Assembly: GCF_001412595.2 (NCBI RefSeq)
Contig: NZ_CP012640.2
Coordinates: 5,022,001 to 5,086,000 of the forward strand
Length of the DNA stretch: 64,000 nt
Reading direction: 5' to 3'
Source: Massilia sp. WG5
GTDB lineage: Bacteria > Pseudomonadota > Gammaproteobacteria > Burkholderiales > Burkholderiaceae_D
Both the position numbers and the translations under genes were made by a program. The notes beneath the pieces are model-generated. The model was not told the DNA's origin and did no database searches. It saw nothing but the letters and a program-made list of their open reading frames with translations. Shown piece by piece: positions 26,816-36,457 of this stretch. The number at the start of each line of letters is the position of its first letter. The first letter of the stretch is position 1.

Positions 26816-27532
26816 TTACAAGGGCCTGGTGCAGGCCACCATGTAGTTCACGTCGGTGTCCTGGTTCAGCGAGTAGATCTTGGTAAGCGGATTGTAGCTC
26901 AGGCCCTTCATGCCTTCGAGCTGCAGGCCGGCGGCGCGGATGAAGCCGGAGAGTTCGGCCGGGGTGATGAACTTGGCATAGTCATGGGTGCCGCGCGGCA
27001 GCATGCGCAGGACGTACTCCGCGCCGATCACCGCGAACAGATAGGACTTCGGATTGCGGTTCAGGGTCGAGAAGAATACATGGCCGCCCGGTTTCACGAG
27101 CGTCGCCGCGGCGCGCACGATGGCGGCCGGATCGGGAACGTGCTCGAGCATTTCCATGCAGGTGACGACGTCGAACTGGCCCGCTTCCTCGGCGGCCATG
27201 TCTTCAGCCGCGATGAGCTTGTAGCGGACCTCGACGCCGGATTCGAGGCTGTGCAGGTCGGCCACCTTCAGGGCCTTCTTCGACAGGTCGATGCCGGTCA
27301 CCTTGGCGCCCTTGCGCGCCATCGATTCGGACAGCACGCCGCCGCCGCAGCCGATGTCGATCACGTTCTTGCCGGCCAGCGGCACGCGCGAGTTGATCCA
27401 TTCCAGGCGCAGCGGATTGATTTCGTGCAGCGGGCGGAATTCGGACGTTGGATCCCACCAGCGGTGGGCCAGTTCGCTGAACTTCTGGATTTCCAGGGGG
27501 TCGGCGTTGGCCGTCTTTTCTTGCGTAGTCAT
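26816..27532 (-). CDS. ubiG: Ubiquinone biosynthesis O-methyltransferase UbiG
   Basis: 238 aa class I methyltransferase. It has the UbiG features: [20 protein letters not shown] near the N-terminus, motif [18 protein letters not shown] near 60, [12 protein letters not shown] near 125 and a conserved C-terminus ending in YMVACTRPL. It carries out both O-methylations of ubiquinone synthesis (S-adenosylmethionine donor). It is the upstream member of the ubiG-gph pair and diverges from nothing close; the ompA-like gene ends about 140 bases upstream in the same direction. Confidence 0.95.
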   Translation of the reverse strand: MTTQEKTANADPLEIQKFSELAHRWWDPTSEFRPLHEINPLRLEWINSRVPLAGKNVIDIGCGGGVLSESMARKGAKVTGIDLSKKALKVADLHSLESGVEVRYKLIAAEDMAAEEAGQFDVVTCMEMLEHVPDPAAIVRAAATLVKPGGHVFFSTLNRNPKSYLFAVIGAEYVLRMLPRGTHDYAKFITPAELSGFIRAAGLQLEGMKGLSYNPLTKIYSLNQDTDVNYMVACTRPL

Positions 27533-27592
27533 AGGTCGGAATAATAGCGGAAATGCCGCAGCGCGACGGTTGGATGCTGAGAAAAAATTCGA

Positions 27593-27614
27593 TCCCGCCT
27601 TCGCGGGGACGACG
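27593..27614. repeat. REP-like palindrome unit
   Basis: The sequence cccgccttcgcggggacgac belongs to the same family as the units at 40,654-40,742 and 58,291-58,330: a GC-rich arm pair around cttcgc or gcgaag followed by gacgac. Confidence 0.55.
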
Positions 27615-27617
27615 AAT

Positions 27618-27645
27618 AAAAAAACCCCGCCGAAGCGGGGCTTTA
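27618..27645 (-). terminator. Terminator after the OmpA-family gene
   Basis: Read on the minus strand, GCCCCGCTTCGGCGGGG is followed by a run of seven T. The tight stem with a cttc loop lies about 30 bases after the stop at 27,674. Confidence 0.85.
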
Positions 27646-27673
27646 TCTGGCAATCAGCTCGCCCAGTGGCAGA

Positions 27674-28387
27674 TTACTGCTGCTGGGTGCTGCGGGTACC
27701 GACCACTTCGATTTCCACGCGGCGGTTCTTGGCGCGGCCGGCGGCAGTCTTGTTGTCGGCCACAGGCTGCTTCTCGCCCTTGCCTTCGGTGTAGATGCGG
27801 TTCGATTCCACGCCCTTGCTCTGCAGGTAGGCCTTGACGGCTTCTGCGCGGCGGACCGACAGCTTCTGGTTGTAGGCATCGGTGCCGATCGAGTCGGTGT
27901 GGCCGACGGCGATGATGACTTCCAGGTTGATGTCCTTCAGCTTCGAGACCAGGTCGTCCAGCGATGCCTTGCCGGCCGGCTTCAGCACGGCTTTGTCGAA
28001 GTCGAAGAAGGCGTCAGCCGAGTAGCTCACTTTTTCCGAGGTCGGGACCGGAGCCGGAGCCGGTGCCGGGGCAGGCGCCGGAGCAGGCGCTTCGACCGGC
28101 GGCGGCGGCGGAGCGACGCACTTGCCGTTTTCCAGTTTCTCCGGCGGCACGCACAGCGGTGCGTCGCAACCCGGGACTGCATCGGCCGGGGTCCAGTAGC
28201 CGGTGCGCCAGCACAGGCCGAAAGGATTGCGCGCAATCACGCCGCGAGCATCCTGCACGTAAGCGCTGTAGGGCTTCGGAGCCTGGATGTCGGTCGTCAG
28301 CGGCGCATACGGCGGTGCGCTTTGTGCAAAAGCACTGCCGGCCATCGCTGCCGAAGCTGCGAGCATGAGGGTTGCTAATTTTTTCAT
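27674..28387 (-). CDS. OmpA-family outer-membrane protein
   Basis: 237 aa. A signal peptide ends at about 21 (MLAASAAMAGSAFA-QS). Residues about 25-85 contain RNPFGLCWRTGYWTPADA and two Cys-rich short motifs found in betaproteobacterial OmpA proteins. A Pro/Ala linker with PAPAPAP repeats covers about 90-115. The C-terminal 110 residues are the OmpA peptidoglycan-binding domain (VIAVGHTDSIGTDAYNQKLS, then RRAEAVKAYL). It tethers the outer membrane to the cell wall. It is likely abundant: good ribosome site, strong terminator and long upstream region. Confidence 0.88.
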   Translation of the reverse strand: MKKLATLMLAASAAMAGSAFAQSAPPYAPLTTDIQAPKPYSAYVQDARGVIARNPFGLCWRTGYWTPADAVPGCDAPLCVPPEKLENGKCVAPPPPPVEAPAPAPAPAPAPAPVPTSEKVSYSADAFFDFDKAVLKPAGKASLDDLVSKLKDINLEVIIAVGHTDSIGTDAYNQKLSVRRAEAVKAYLQSKGVESNRIYTEGKGEKQPVADNKTAAGRAKNRRVEIEVVGTRSTQQQ

Positions 28388-28807
28388 ATTTTTTTCTTCC
28401 TTTCGGTAAATTCTTTCGCGCTGCGAAATTGCGCCAACACAGATATAAGCCAGCGCATGGGCAGAATACTAACATTTCAAACTGACGCGCCCGTTTCGCA
28501 TTGTGAAACAAGCAATTAACTTCTCGGCCATTTTGCCACATACGCTACATCTGCACGACCGCAGCAGGCCCCATTTGCAATGCATGGGATTTGTCGCGTT
28601 GTTTCTGCGCAACAACGTGTTGTGAGCGGCTCGCAAGCTTGACGAAAGTTTATGACAGGCATGTGTCAAATTACTAATCGTGCACATGTCAAGCGTGCTG
28701 GACTTGCTTTCAAAATGCACTGCTGATATAGCGCGCGTGGTAAAATCGAACGCTTGGAAACTTAAAACTGGTGGCCCGCACAGGCCCCGAAAACAGCCGA
28801 CTCGCCA
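28388..28807. other. Divergent promoter region of the OmpA-family gene and gyrA
   Basis: 420 bases with no gene. The left part is the leader of the OmpA-family gene: aggaag lies a few bases before its ATG, with an AT-rich region around 28,400. The right part holds the gyrA promoter. Near 28,655-28,690, acatg-containing half palindromes (gcatgtgtc and gcacatgtc) could be a binding site, but the evidence is thin. Confidence 0.45.
28704..28732 (+). promoter_or_regulatory. Candidate sigma-70 promoter of gyrA
   Basis: TTGCTT at 28,704 and TATAGC at 28,727 are separated by 17 bases, about 80 bases upstream of the gyrA start. A second possible -10 (TAAAAT) is at 28,740. Confidence 0.5.
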
Positions 28808-31423
28808 ATGGATCAATTCGCAAAAGAAACAATTCCAATTTCTCTGGAAGAAGAAATGCGCAAGAGCTACCTCGATTACGCGATGAGCGTGATCGTGGGC
28901 CGTGCTCTGCCGGATGCGCGCGACGGTCTCAAGCCGGTGCACCGCCGCGTGCTGTTCGCGATGCATGAGATGAACAACGTGTGGAACCGTCCTTACCTGA
29001 AGTGCGCGCGTGTGGTCGGCGAAACCATGGGTAAATTCCACCCGCACGGCGACGCGTCGATCTACGACACCCTGGTGCGCATGGCGCAGGACTTCTCGCT
29101 GCGCTACACGCTGGTGGACGGGCAGGGCAACTTCGGTTCCATCGACGGCGACAGCGCCGCGGCGATGCGTTACACCGAGTGCCGCCTCGACAAGATCTCC
29201 CAGGAACTGCTGGCCGACATCGACAAGGACACGGTCGACTTCCAGCCGAACTATGACGGCAAGGAAAAAGAGCCGACGGTCCTGCCGACCCGCATCCCGA
29301 ACCTGCTGGTGAACGGTTCCTCGGGCATCGCGGTCGGCATGGCCACCAATATCCCGCCGCACAACCTGTCCGAAGTCATCAACGGCGCGCTGCACGTGCT
29401 GCGCAACCCGGACTGCACGATCGACGAACTGATCGAGCTGATCCCGGCGCCGGACTTCCCGACCGCCGGCATCATCTACGGCGTGTCCGGCGTGCGCGAC
29501 GGCTATCGCACCGGCCGCGGCCGCGTGGTGATGCGCGCCAAGACCCACTTCGAGGAATACGGCAAGGACGGCGGCCGCGTGGCCATCATCGTCGACGAGC
29601 TGCCCTACCAGGTGAACAAGAAGTCGCTGCTCGAGCGTATCGCCGAGAACGTGCGCGACAAGAAACTGGAAGGTATCTCCGACATCCGCGACGAGTCCGA
29701 CAAGTCGGGCATGCGCGTGGTGATCGAGCTGAAGCGCGGCGAAGTGCCGGAAGTGGTGCTGAACAATCTGTACAAGCAGACCCAGCTGCAAGACACCTTC
29801 GGCATGAACATGGTGGCGCTGGTCAACGGCCAGCCCAAGCTGCTGAACCTGAAGCAGATGCTGGAGTGCTTCCTGTCGCACCGCCGCGAAGTGGTCACCC
29901 GCCGCACCGTGTTCGAACTGCGCAAGGCGCGCGAGCGCGGCCACATGCTGGAAGGCCTGGCCGTTGCACTGGCGAACATCGACGACTTCATCGCCATCAT
30001 CAAGGCTGCGCCGACCCCGCCGGTCGCGAAGACCGAGCTGATGCAGCGCGCCTGGGATTCGTCCCTGGTGCGCGAGATGCTGATGCGTACCGAAACCGGC
30101 GCCGCCGGCGGCATCGACGCCTTCCGTCCGGAGCACCTGCCGAAGCACTACGGCATGCAGCAGGACGGCCTGTACAAGCTGTCCGACGAGCAGGCCCAGG
30201 AAATCCTGCAGATGCGCCTGCAGCGCCTGACCGGCCTCGAGCAGGACAAGATCGTCAACGAGTACAAGGACGTGATGGCGCAGATCGCCGACCTGCTCGA
30301 CATCCTGGCCCGTCCGGAACGCGTCACCGCGATCATCGTCGACGAAATGGCGCAGATCAAGGCCGATTACACCGAGAACGGCAAGGACAGCCGCCGCTCG
30401 GCCATCGAGCACAATGCCAGCGACCTGGAAACCGAAGACCTGATCACCCCGCAGGACATGGTGGTGACCCTGTCGCACACCGGTTACATGAAGTCGCAGC
30501 CGATCTCGGAATACCGTGCCCAGAAGCGCGGCGGCCGCGGCAAGCAGGCGATGGCGACCAAGGACGAGGACTGGATCGACCAGCTGTTCATCGCCAACAC
30601 CCACGACTACATGCTGTGCTTCAGCAACCGCGGCCGGATGTACTGGCTGAAGGTGTGGGAAGTGCCGCAGGGCTCGCGCAACTCGCGCGGCAAGCCGATC
30701 GTGAACATGTTCCCGCTGCAGGACGGCGAGAAGATCACGGTGATCCTGCCGCTGTCGGGCGAGAACTCGAGCTTCCCGGAAGATCACTACGTCTTCATGT
30801 CCACCAGCCTGGGCACCGTCAAGAAGACCCCGCTGCGCGACTTCAGCAATCCGCGCAAGGCCGGCATCATCGCGGTCGACCTGGACGACGGCGATTTCCT
30901 GATCGGCGCCGCGCTCACCGACGGCAAGCACGACGTGATGCTGTTCTCGGACGCCGGCAAGGCCGTGCGCTTCGACGAGAACGACGTGCGCCCGATGGGC
31001 CGTACCGCGCGCGGCGTGCGCGGCATGAACCTGGAAGAGGGCCAGAACGTGATCGCGCTGCTGGTCGCCGAGAACGAGCAGCAGTCGGTCCTGACGGCCA
31101 CCGAGAACGGCTTCGGCAAGCGTACTCCGATCACCGAGTACACCCGCCACGGCCGCGGCACCAAGGGCATGATCGCGATCCAGACCACCGAGCGCAACGG
31201 CAAGGTGGTGGCTGCGACCCTGGTCGACGAGACCGACGAGATCATGCTGATCACGACCGGCGGCGTGCTGATCCGTACCCGCGTGTCCGAGATCCGCGAG
31301 ATGGGCCGCGCGACCCAGGGCGTGACCCTGATCGCCGTCGAGGACGGCACCAAGCTGTCCGGCCTGCAGCGCGTGGTCGAGAGCGATGTCGACGAGGTCG
31401 AGCTGGAGCCGGCGCCGGAGTAA
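28808..31423 (+). CDS. gyrA: DNA gyrase subunit A
   Basis: 871 aa. The N-terminal signature [20 protein letters not shown] is present, and the catalytic Tyr lies in MRYTECRL near 122. The C-terminal beta-pinwheel carries the GyrA box QKRGGRGKQ near 575. Together with GyrB it introduces negative supercoils. The length is normal. The quinolone-determining region reads [10 protein letters not shown] at 78-87, so the residue equivalent to E. coli Ser83 is Ala, while Asp87 is kept. A terminator follows at 31,453. Confidence 0.98.
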   Translation: MDQFAKETIPISLEEEMRKSYLDYAMSVIVGRALPDARDGLKPVHRRVLFAMHEMNNVWNRPYLKCARVVGETMGKFHPHGDASIYDTLVRMAQDFSLRYTLVDGQGNFGSIDGDSAAAMRYTECRLDKISQELLADIDKDTVDFQPNYDGKEKEPTVLPTRIPNLLVNGSSGIAVGMATNIPPHNLSEVINGALHVLRNPDCTIDELIELIPAPDFPTAGIIYGVSGVRDGYRTGRGRVVMRAKTHFEEYGKDGGRVAIIVDELPYQVNKKSLLERIAENVRDKKLEGISDIRDESDKSGMRVVIELKRGEVPEVVLNNLYKQTQLQDTFGMNMVALVNGQPKLLNLKQMLECFLSHRREVVTRRTVFELRKARERGHMLEGLAVALANIDDFIAIIKAAPTPPVAKTELMQRAWDSSLVREMLMRTETGAAGGIDAFRPEHLPKHYGMQQDGLYKLSDEQAQEILQMRLQRLTGLEQDKIVNEYKDVMAQIADLLDILARPERVTAIIVDEMAQIKADYTENGKDSRRSAIEHNASDLETEDLITPQDMVVTLSHTGYMKSQPISEYRAQKRGGRGKQAMATKDEDWIDQLFIANTHDYMLCFSNRGRMYWLKVWEVPQGSRNSRGKPIVNMFPLQDGEKITVILPLSGENSSFPEDHYVFMSTSLGTVKKTPLRDFSNPRKAGIIAVDLDDGDFLIGAALTDGKHDVMLFSDAGKAVRFDENDVRPMGRTARGVRGMNLEEGQNVIALLVAENEQQSVLTATENGFGKRTPITEYTRHGRGTKGMIAIQTTERNGKVVAATLVDETDEIMLITTGGVLIRTRVSEIREMGRATQGVTLIAVEDGTKLSGLQRVVESDVDEVELEPAPE

Positions 31424-31452
31424 TTCTCGCGGTTGCAACTGAAACCCTCCGG

Positions 31453-31485
31453 GACGGCCCGTGCAGCGATGCACGGGCCGTTTTT
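31453..31485 (+). terminator. gyrA terminator
   Basis: ACGGCCCGTGC and GCACGGGCCGT form an 11-bp stem with an agcgat loop, followed by TTTTTC, 30 bases after the gyrA stop. Confidence 0.9.
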
Positions 31486-31629
31486 CTTTCGGTGGACATG
31501 CTGCATTGCGGCGAAAAATCGGGATGCATAAGGATTTTTTGCAAGTTTCGTGCGAAAATCGTGTTTGCCTGTCACCGATGTATGGGCGGCAACACTTGCG
31601 CCCGCGGTTCGACATCTTGGAATTTTTTC

Positions 31630-32178
31630 GTGAAAACACCTTTCGCCGCCATCGTTTCCGTCCTCCTGTTCTTCCCGGCCATCGGGGTCGTACAGGCGGC
31701 GCCTGCCGCTGCACCGGCCGCGGTCGAGGCGACCCGGCAGATGCTGGATGCGATGCACGTGCGCGCATTGATGGCCCAGTCCATGAAGCAGGCCGAGGAG
31801 CTGATGCCGGCCCAGATGCGGGAGACGGTGTCGCGCATGCTCCAGGCCGACGCCACCATGAACAACGAGCAGAAGACGCGGGCGCTGCAAAAATTCGACG
31901 CCGAACTGCCGGAACTGGTCGCCAAGATGCACGTGCTGTTCTCGGACCCGACGCTGGTCGACGACATGCTGGCCGAGATCGAGCCCCTGTATGCGAACAG
32001 CTTCACGGTCGACGAACTGCACCAGCTGACCGCTTTCTACCGGTCGCCGCTGGGCCGCAAGATGATGGCGAACATGCCCAAGCTGATGGCGCAAAGTACG
32101 GAAATCAGCAACCGCGTGATGATGCCGCGGATTCAGAAGCTCATGAGCCAGACCATGCAAGACGTGGTCGGTCAATAA
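31630..32178 (+). CDS. DUF2059-type exported protein
   Basis: 182 aa from GTG 31,630, chosen because it begins a clear signal peptide (KTPFAAIVSVLLFFPAIG, cleavage after VQA); the frame stays open upstream but without a plausible start. The mature protein is helical with the DUF2059 pattern near the C-terminus (LTAFYRSPLGRKMMANMPKL, residues about 135-155). The family is periplasmic and of unknown function. It stands between gyrA and serC, 18 bases before the latter, and is probably co-transcribed with it. Confidence 0.8.
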   Translation: MKTPFAAIVSVLLFFPAIGVVQAAPAAAPAAVEATRQMLDAMHVRALMAQSMKQAEELMPAQMRETVSRMLQADATMNNEQKTRALQKFDAELPELVAKMHVLFSDPTLVDDMLAEIEPLYANSFTVDELHQLTAFYRSPLGRKMMANMPKLMAQSTEISNRVMMPRIQKLMSQTMQDVVGQ

Positions 32179-32196
32179 TCATTGGACGAGGTGCGC

Positions 32197-33285
32197 GTGA
32201 CCCAGGTTTTTAATTTCTCCGCCGGCCCAGCCGTTCTCCCGAAAGAAGTCCTGCAGCAGGCCGCCAGCGAAATGCTCGACTGGCACGGCAGCGGCATGTC
32301 GGTCATGGAGATGAGCCACCGCGGCCCCGAATTCATCTCGATCTACAAGCAGGCCGAAGCCGACCTGCGCGAGCTGCTGCAGGTTCCCGCCAACTACAAG
32401 ATCCTGTTCATGCAGGGCGGCGGGCTGGGCGAGAATTCGCTGGTGCCCCTGAACCTGGCGGGACGCAAGCCCCAGCCGGCCACCATCGACTTCGTGCAGA
32501 CCGGTTCGTGGTCGAGCAAGTCGATCAAGGAAGCGCGCCGTTACGCCAAGGTGAACGTCGCCGCATCCGGCGAAGCGAGCGGCTTCACCACCGTGCCGCC
32601 GCAGGAAAGCTGGAAGCTGAGCGCTGACGCCGCCTACCTGCACGTCTGCACCAACGAAACCATCGACGGCGTCGAATTCAACTTCGTGCCGACGGTGCAG
32701 GGCAATACGCCGCTGGTCGCCGACATGTCCTCGCACATCCTGTCGCGGCAGATCGACGTCTCGAAGTATGGCGTGATCTTTGCCGGCGCCCAGAAGAACA
32801 TCGGCCCGGCCGGCCTGACCCTGGTGATCGTGCGCGACGACCTGCTGGACAGCGCGCTGCCGATCTGCCCCGGCGTCTTCAACTGGCGCGCGGTGGCCGA
32901 TGCCGACTCGATGCTGAACACGCCGCCGACCTACGCCATCTACATCGCCGGCCTGGTATTCGCGCACCTGAAAAAGCTGGGCGGGGTGGCCGAGATGGAG
33001 CGCCGCAATATCGAAAAAGCGCGCCTGCTGTACGAGACGCTGGATGCCGACGATTTCTACCGGAATCGCGTGGCGCCCGAATGCCGTTCGCGCATGAACA
33101 TACCCTTCTACCTGCGCGACGAATCCCTGAACGACCAATTCCTGGCCGGCGCCAAGGCGCGCGGGCTGCTGCAACTGAAGGGCCACAAGTCCGTCGGCGG
33201 TATGCGGGCATCGATCTACAACGCGATGCCGATCGAGGGCGTGCAAGCCCTGGTCGATTATTTGAACGAGTTTGCGGGGCGGTAG
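32197..33285 (+). CDS. serC: Phosphoserine aminotransferase
   Basis: 362 aa from GTG 32,197; gagg lies five bases before it, and the product begins [14 protein letters not shown] as in the family (in-frame GTG 32,191 and TTG 32,182 are weaker). PLP enzyme: the Lys is in [13 protein letters not shown] near 195, with [11 protein letters not shown] near 75. It makes 3-phosphoserine for serine synthesis and acts in the pyridoxal phosphate pathway. It opens the serC-pheA-hisC-tyrA-aroA-cmk-rpsA supraoperon typical of this bacterial class. Confidence 0.96.
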   Translation: MTQVFNFSAGPAVLPKEVLQQAASEMLDWHGSGMSVMEMSHRGPEFISIYKQAEADLRELLQVPANYKILFMQGGGLGENSLVPLNLAGRKPQPATIDFVQTGSWSSKSIKEARRYAKVNVAASGEASGFTTVPPQESWKLSADAAYLHVCTNETIDGVEFNFVPTVQGNTPLVADMSSHILSRQIDVSKYGVIFAGAQKNIGPAGLTLVIVRDDLLDSALPICPGVFNWRAVADADSMLNTPPTYAIYIAGLVFAHLKKLGGVAEMERRNIEKARLLYETLDADDFYRNRVAPECRSRMNIPFYLRDESLNDQFLAGAKARGLLQLKGHKSVGGMRASIYNAMPIEGVQALVDYLNEFAGR

Positions 33286-33310
33286 GGCGGGCACGGGGTG
33301 CCCACCCTAC
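33282..33310. repeat. Inverted-repeat element between serC and pheA
   Basis: GTAGGGCGGGCAC and GTGCCCACCCTAC are near-perfect arms around ggg, starting at the serC stop. The same arms flank a longer element at 45,235-45,307. Confidence 0.7.
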
Positions 33311-33340
33311 GGGCGCGAACTCACCATTCATGAGCAGACA

Positions 33341-34411
33341 ATGACAGACAAGTTGAAACCCCTGCGCGACCAGATCGATTCGATCGACGCGCAAATCCTC
33401 GAACTCCTGAGCCGCCGCGGCAAGGTGGCCCAGGAAGTCGGCCACGTGAAGGCCGAGACCAACGCGCCGGTGTTCCGCCCCGAGCGTGAGGCGCAGGTCC
33501 TGCGCAAGGTCGCCGACAACAATCCCGGCCCGCTGAAGGACAAGGACGTCCAGACCATCTTCCGCGAGATCATGTCGTCCTGCCGCGCGCTGGAGAAGCG
33601 CGTCACGGTCGCCTATCTCGGCCCCACCGGCACCTTCAGCGAGCAGGCCGTGTTCCAGCACTTCGGCAGCGCGGTGGAGGGCATGCCCTGCGTGTCGATC
33701 GACGAAGTGTTCCGCGCCACCGAGGCCGGTACCGCCGACTACGGCGTGGTGCCGGTCGAGAACTCGTCGGAAGGCGCGATCAACCGCACCCTCGACCTGA
33801 TGCTCGCCACCACCGCCATCATCAGCGGCGAAGTCTCGATCCCGGTCCACCACAGCCTGATGTCGAAGACCGGCAGCATGGACGGCGTGACGGTGGTCTG
33901 CGCGCATTCGCAGGCGCTGGCCCAGTGCCAGGCCTGGCTGAACCTGCACCATCCGCACATCGAACGCCGCGCCGTCGCCTCCAACGCCGAAGCGGCGGTG
34001 CTGGCCAGCCAGGATCCGACCGTCGCCGCGATCGCCAGCGAGATGGCGGGCGAGCAGTACAAGCTGGGCGTGGTCCAGGCCCACATCCAGGACGACCCGC
34101 ACAACCGCACGCGCTTCGCCGTGATCGGGCGCCAGGCCGCCGGCCCGTCCGGCCAGGACCGCACCTCGCTGGTGCTGGCGGTGCCGAACAAGGCCGGCGC
34201 CGTCTACAAGCTGCTGGCGCCGCTCGCAGTCCACGGCGTGTCGATGACGCGCTTCGAATCGCGCCCGGCGCGCATCGGCACCTGGGAGTACTACTTCTAC
34301 GTCGACGTCGAAGGCCACCACCAGGATGCCGCGGTCGCGCGCGCGCTCGAGGAGCTGAAGGCGAACGCCGCCTTCTTCAAAGTTCTCGGCTCCTACCCGG
34401 TCGGCCTGTGA
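33341..34411 (+). CDS. pheA: Bifunctional chorismate mutase/prephenate dehydratase
   Basis: 356 aa, the P-protein. The AroQ-type chorismate mutase covers residues about 5-90 (LRDQIDSIDAQILELLSRRG). The prephenate dehydratase domain (about 93-265) starts with AYLGPTGTFSEQA and contains VPVENSSEGAI. The C-terminal ACT domain (about 275-356) has FESRPARIGTWEYYFYVD, the phenylalanine-binding site for feedback inhibition. It makes phenylpyruvate for phenylalanine. The chosen ATG follows a short gap after serC; no closer start is in frame. Confidence 0.97.
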   Translation: MTDKLKPLRDQIDSIDAQILELLSRRGKVAQEVGHVKAETNAPVFRPEREAQVLRKVADNNPGPLKDKDVQTIFREIMSSCRALEKRVTVAYLGPTGTFSEQAVFQHFGSAVEGMPCVSIDEVFRATEAGTADYGVVPVENSSEGAINRTLDLMLATTAIISGEVSIPVHHSLMSKTGSMDGVTVVCAHSQALAQCQAWLNLHHPHIERRAVASNAEAAVLASQDPTVAAIASEMAGEQYKLGVVQAHIQDDPHNRTRFAVIGRQAAGPSGQDRTSLVLAVPNKAGAVYKLLAPLAVHGVSMTRFESRPARIGTWEYYFYVDVEGHHQDAAVARALEELKANAAFFKVLGSYPVGL

Positions 34412-34441
34412 TCCCTTATCTATTAGTTATCGAGAGTCTCC

Positions 34442-35545
34442 ATGTCGCAATTCGGTCCTGAATACGTCCGCGCCATCGCCCCTTACCAGGCAGGCAAACC
34501 CATCTCCGAAGTCGCCCGCGAGTTCGGCCTGGATGAAGCCAGCATCGTCAAGCTGGCGTCCAACGAAAACCCGTTCGGCATGCCCGAATCGGCGAAGAAG
34601 GCGATGCTCGACGCCGCCGCGGAACTGGGCCGCTATCCGGACGCCAACGGCTTCGAGCTGAAAGCCGCGCTGGCCAAGCGCTACGATGTGCCGGCCGAGT
34701 GGATCACCCTCGGCAACGGCTCCAACGACATCCTCGAGATCGCCGCCCATGCCTTCGTCCAGCAGGGCCAGGCCGTGGTCTACTCGCAGTACTCCTTCGC
34801 CGTGTATGCGCTGGCAACCCAGGGCGTGGGCGCGCGCGGCATCGTGGTGCCGGCCAGGGATTACGGCCACGACCTCGACGCGATGGCGGCCGCGATCGAC
34901 GCGGATACGAAACTCGTGTTCATCGCCAACCCGAACAACCCGACCGGCACCTTCATTCCGGCGGCCGAGATCGAGGCCTTCCTGGCCAAAGTGCCGGCCA
35001 GCGTGATCGTGGTGCTGGACGAGGCCTACAACGAATACCTGGAGCAGCAAGACCAGTTCGAGTCGACCCAGTGGGTGCGCAAGTTCCCGAACCTGATCGT
35101 CTCGCGCACCTTCTCGAAGGCCTACGGCCTGGCCGGCCTGCGCGTCGGCTTCGCGATCGCCCAGCCGGCGGTGACCGACCTGATGAACCGCATCCGCCAG
35201 CCCTTCAACGTGAATTCGCTGGCCCAGGCCGCGGCCATCGCGGCCCTGAACGACAAGGACTTCCTGCGGAAGGGCTTTGAAAACAACCGCGCCGGCTACC
35301 GGCAGCTGACCGCCGCCTTCGACGCGCTCAAGCTCCAGTACGTGCCCTCGCACGGCAACTTCGTGCTGGTCAAGGTCGGCGAGGACGACGGCGCGGGCAG
35401 CCGCGTCAACATCGCACTGCTGAAGCAGGGCGTGATCGTGCGCCCGGTCGGCGCCTACGGTCTGCCGCAGTGGCTGCGCATCTCGATCGGGCTGCCGGAG
35501 GAGAACGCCAGGTTCATCGAGGCGCTCGGTAAGGCGCTGGCCTGA
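34442..35545 (+). CDS. hisC: Histidinol-phosphate aminotransferase
   Basis: 367 aa class II-type PLP aminotransferase: FIANPNNPTGTF near 160, DEAYNEYL near 195 and the PLP Lys in RTFSKAYGLAGLRVGF near 225. In this context (between pheA and tyrA) the enzyme is usually broad, acting on histidinol phosphate and on aromatic keto acids, so it may supply the last step of phenylalanine and tyrosine synthesis. The tyrA ATG follows its stop with no base between. Confidence 0.93.
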   Translation: MSQFGPEYVRAIAPYQAGKPISEVAREFGLDEASIVKLASNENPFGMPESAKKAMLDAAAELGRYPDANGFELKAALAKRYDVPAEWITLGNGSNDILEIAAHAFVQQGQAVVYSQYSFAVYALATQGVGARGIVVPARDYGHDLDAMAAAIDADTKLVFIANPNNPTGTFIPAAEIEAFLAKVPASVIVVLDEAYNEYLEQQDQFESTQWVRKFPNLIVSRTFSKAYGLAGLRVGFAIAQPAVTDLMNRIRQPFNVNSLAQAAAIAALNDKDFLRKGFENNRAGYRQLTAAFDALKLQYVPSHGNFVLVKVGEDDGAGSRVNIALLKQGVIVRPVGAYGLPQWLRISIGLPEENARFIEALGKALA

Positions 35546-36454
35546 ATGTTCGATAAAGTCGTCATCGTCGGCGTCGGCCTGATCGGCGGCTCCTTCGCGC
35601 TCGGCCTGAAGGCGGCCGGCGCGGCGCGCGAGATCGTCGGGCTGGAGCGCTCGGCGCAGGCGCTGGCAAGGGCGCGCCAGCTCGGCATCGTCGATACCGT
35701 CAGCGAGCATCCGGAAGAAGCCCTGCGCGGCGCCGACCTGGTGCTGCTCGCGGCGCCGGTGGCGCAGACCGCCGGCATCCTCGCGGCGCTGCTGCCATGG
35801 CTGGAACCGCACACCATCGTCACCGACGCAGGCAGCACCAAGTCGGACGTGGTCGCCAGCGCGCGTGCGGTGCTGAAGGAGCGCATCCACCAGTTCGTGC
35901 CCGGCCATCCGATTGCCGGACGCGAATCGAACGGCCCGGACGCCGCCATCCCGGACCTCTACCGCGGCAAGAAGGCGGTGCTGACCCCGCTGCCGGAAAA
36001 CCCGCCGGCCGCCGTCGACCGGGTGGCGGCCGCCTGGCGCCAGTGCGGCGCCATCATCCACCTCCTCACGCCGGGCGAGCACGACAAGGTCTTCGCCGCC
36101 GTCAGCCACCTGCCGCATCTGCTGGCCTATGCGCTGGTGGACGACATCGCCAACAAGCCGCATGCCGACCTGCTGTTCCAGTATGCGGCCAGCGGCTTTC
36201 GCGACTTCACCCGCATCGCCGGCTCCTCGCCCGAGATGTGGCGCGACATCAGCCTGGCGAACCGCGATGCGCTGCTCGGTGAGCTCGATGCCTATCTGGC
36301 ACAATTGAATGGACTGCGCGAATGCCTGGCATGCTCCGACGCGGCCGGGCTCGAAGCCGTGTACGGCAACGCCCAGCGCGCCCGGCGCGCATGGATCGAA
36401 ACGATCGAAACCGCCGAAAAACCGCCCAGTCCGGATCAGGAATCAGGAAAGTAA
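35546..36454 (+). CDS. tyrA: Prephenate dehydrogenase
   Basis: 302 aa. The NAD-binding motif is VGVGLIGGSFALGLKAAG at 7-24. The catalytic region contains DAGSTKSDV near 95 and HPIAGRESNGP near 123; the His and Arg match the prephenate-binding site. It makes 4-hydroxyphenylpyruvate, the tyrosine precursor. It starts immediately after the hisC stop and ends 3 bases before aroA, a tight operon. Confidence 0.95.
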   Translation: MFDKVVIVGVGLIGGSFALGLKAAGAAREIVGLERSAQALARARQLGIVDTVSEHPEEALRGADLVLLAAPVAQTAGILAALLPWLEPHTIVTDAGSTKSDVVASARAVLKERIHQFVPGHPIAGRESNGPDAAIPDLYRGKKAVLTPLPENPPAAVDRVAAAWRQCGAIIHLLTPGEHDKVFAAVSHLPHLLAYALVDDIANKPHADLLFQYAASGFRDFTRIAGSSPEMWRDISLANRDALLGELDAYLAQLNGLRECLACSDAAGLEAVYGNAQRARRAWIETIETAEKPPSPDQESGK

Positions 36455-36457
36455 TCT

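Noticed and set aside
28469..31768. A 1,099-codon open frame on the minus strand through gyrA
   Set aside because: It is the antisense of gyrA; long opposite frames arise from the GC-rich third codon positions. Composition (His, Arg, Asp, Val runs) is not that of a real protein.
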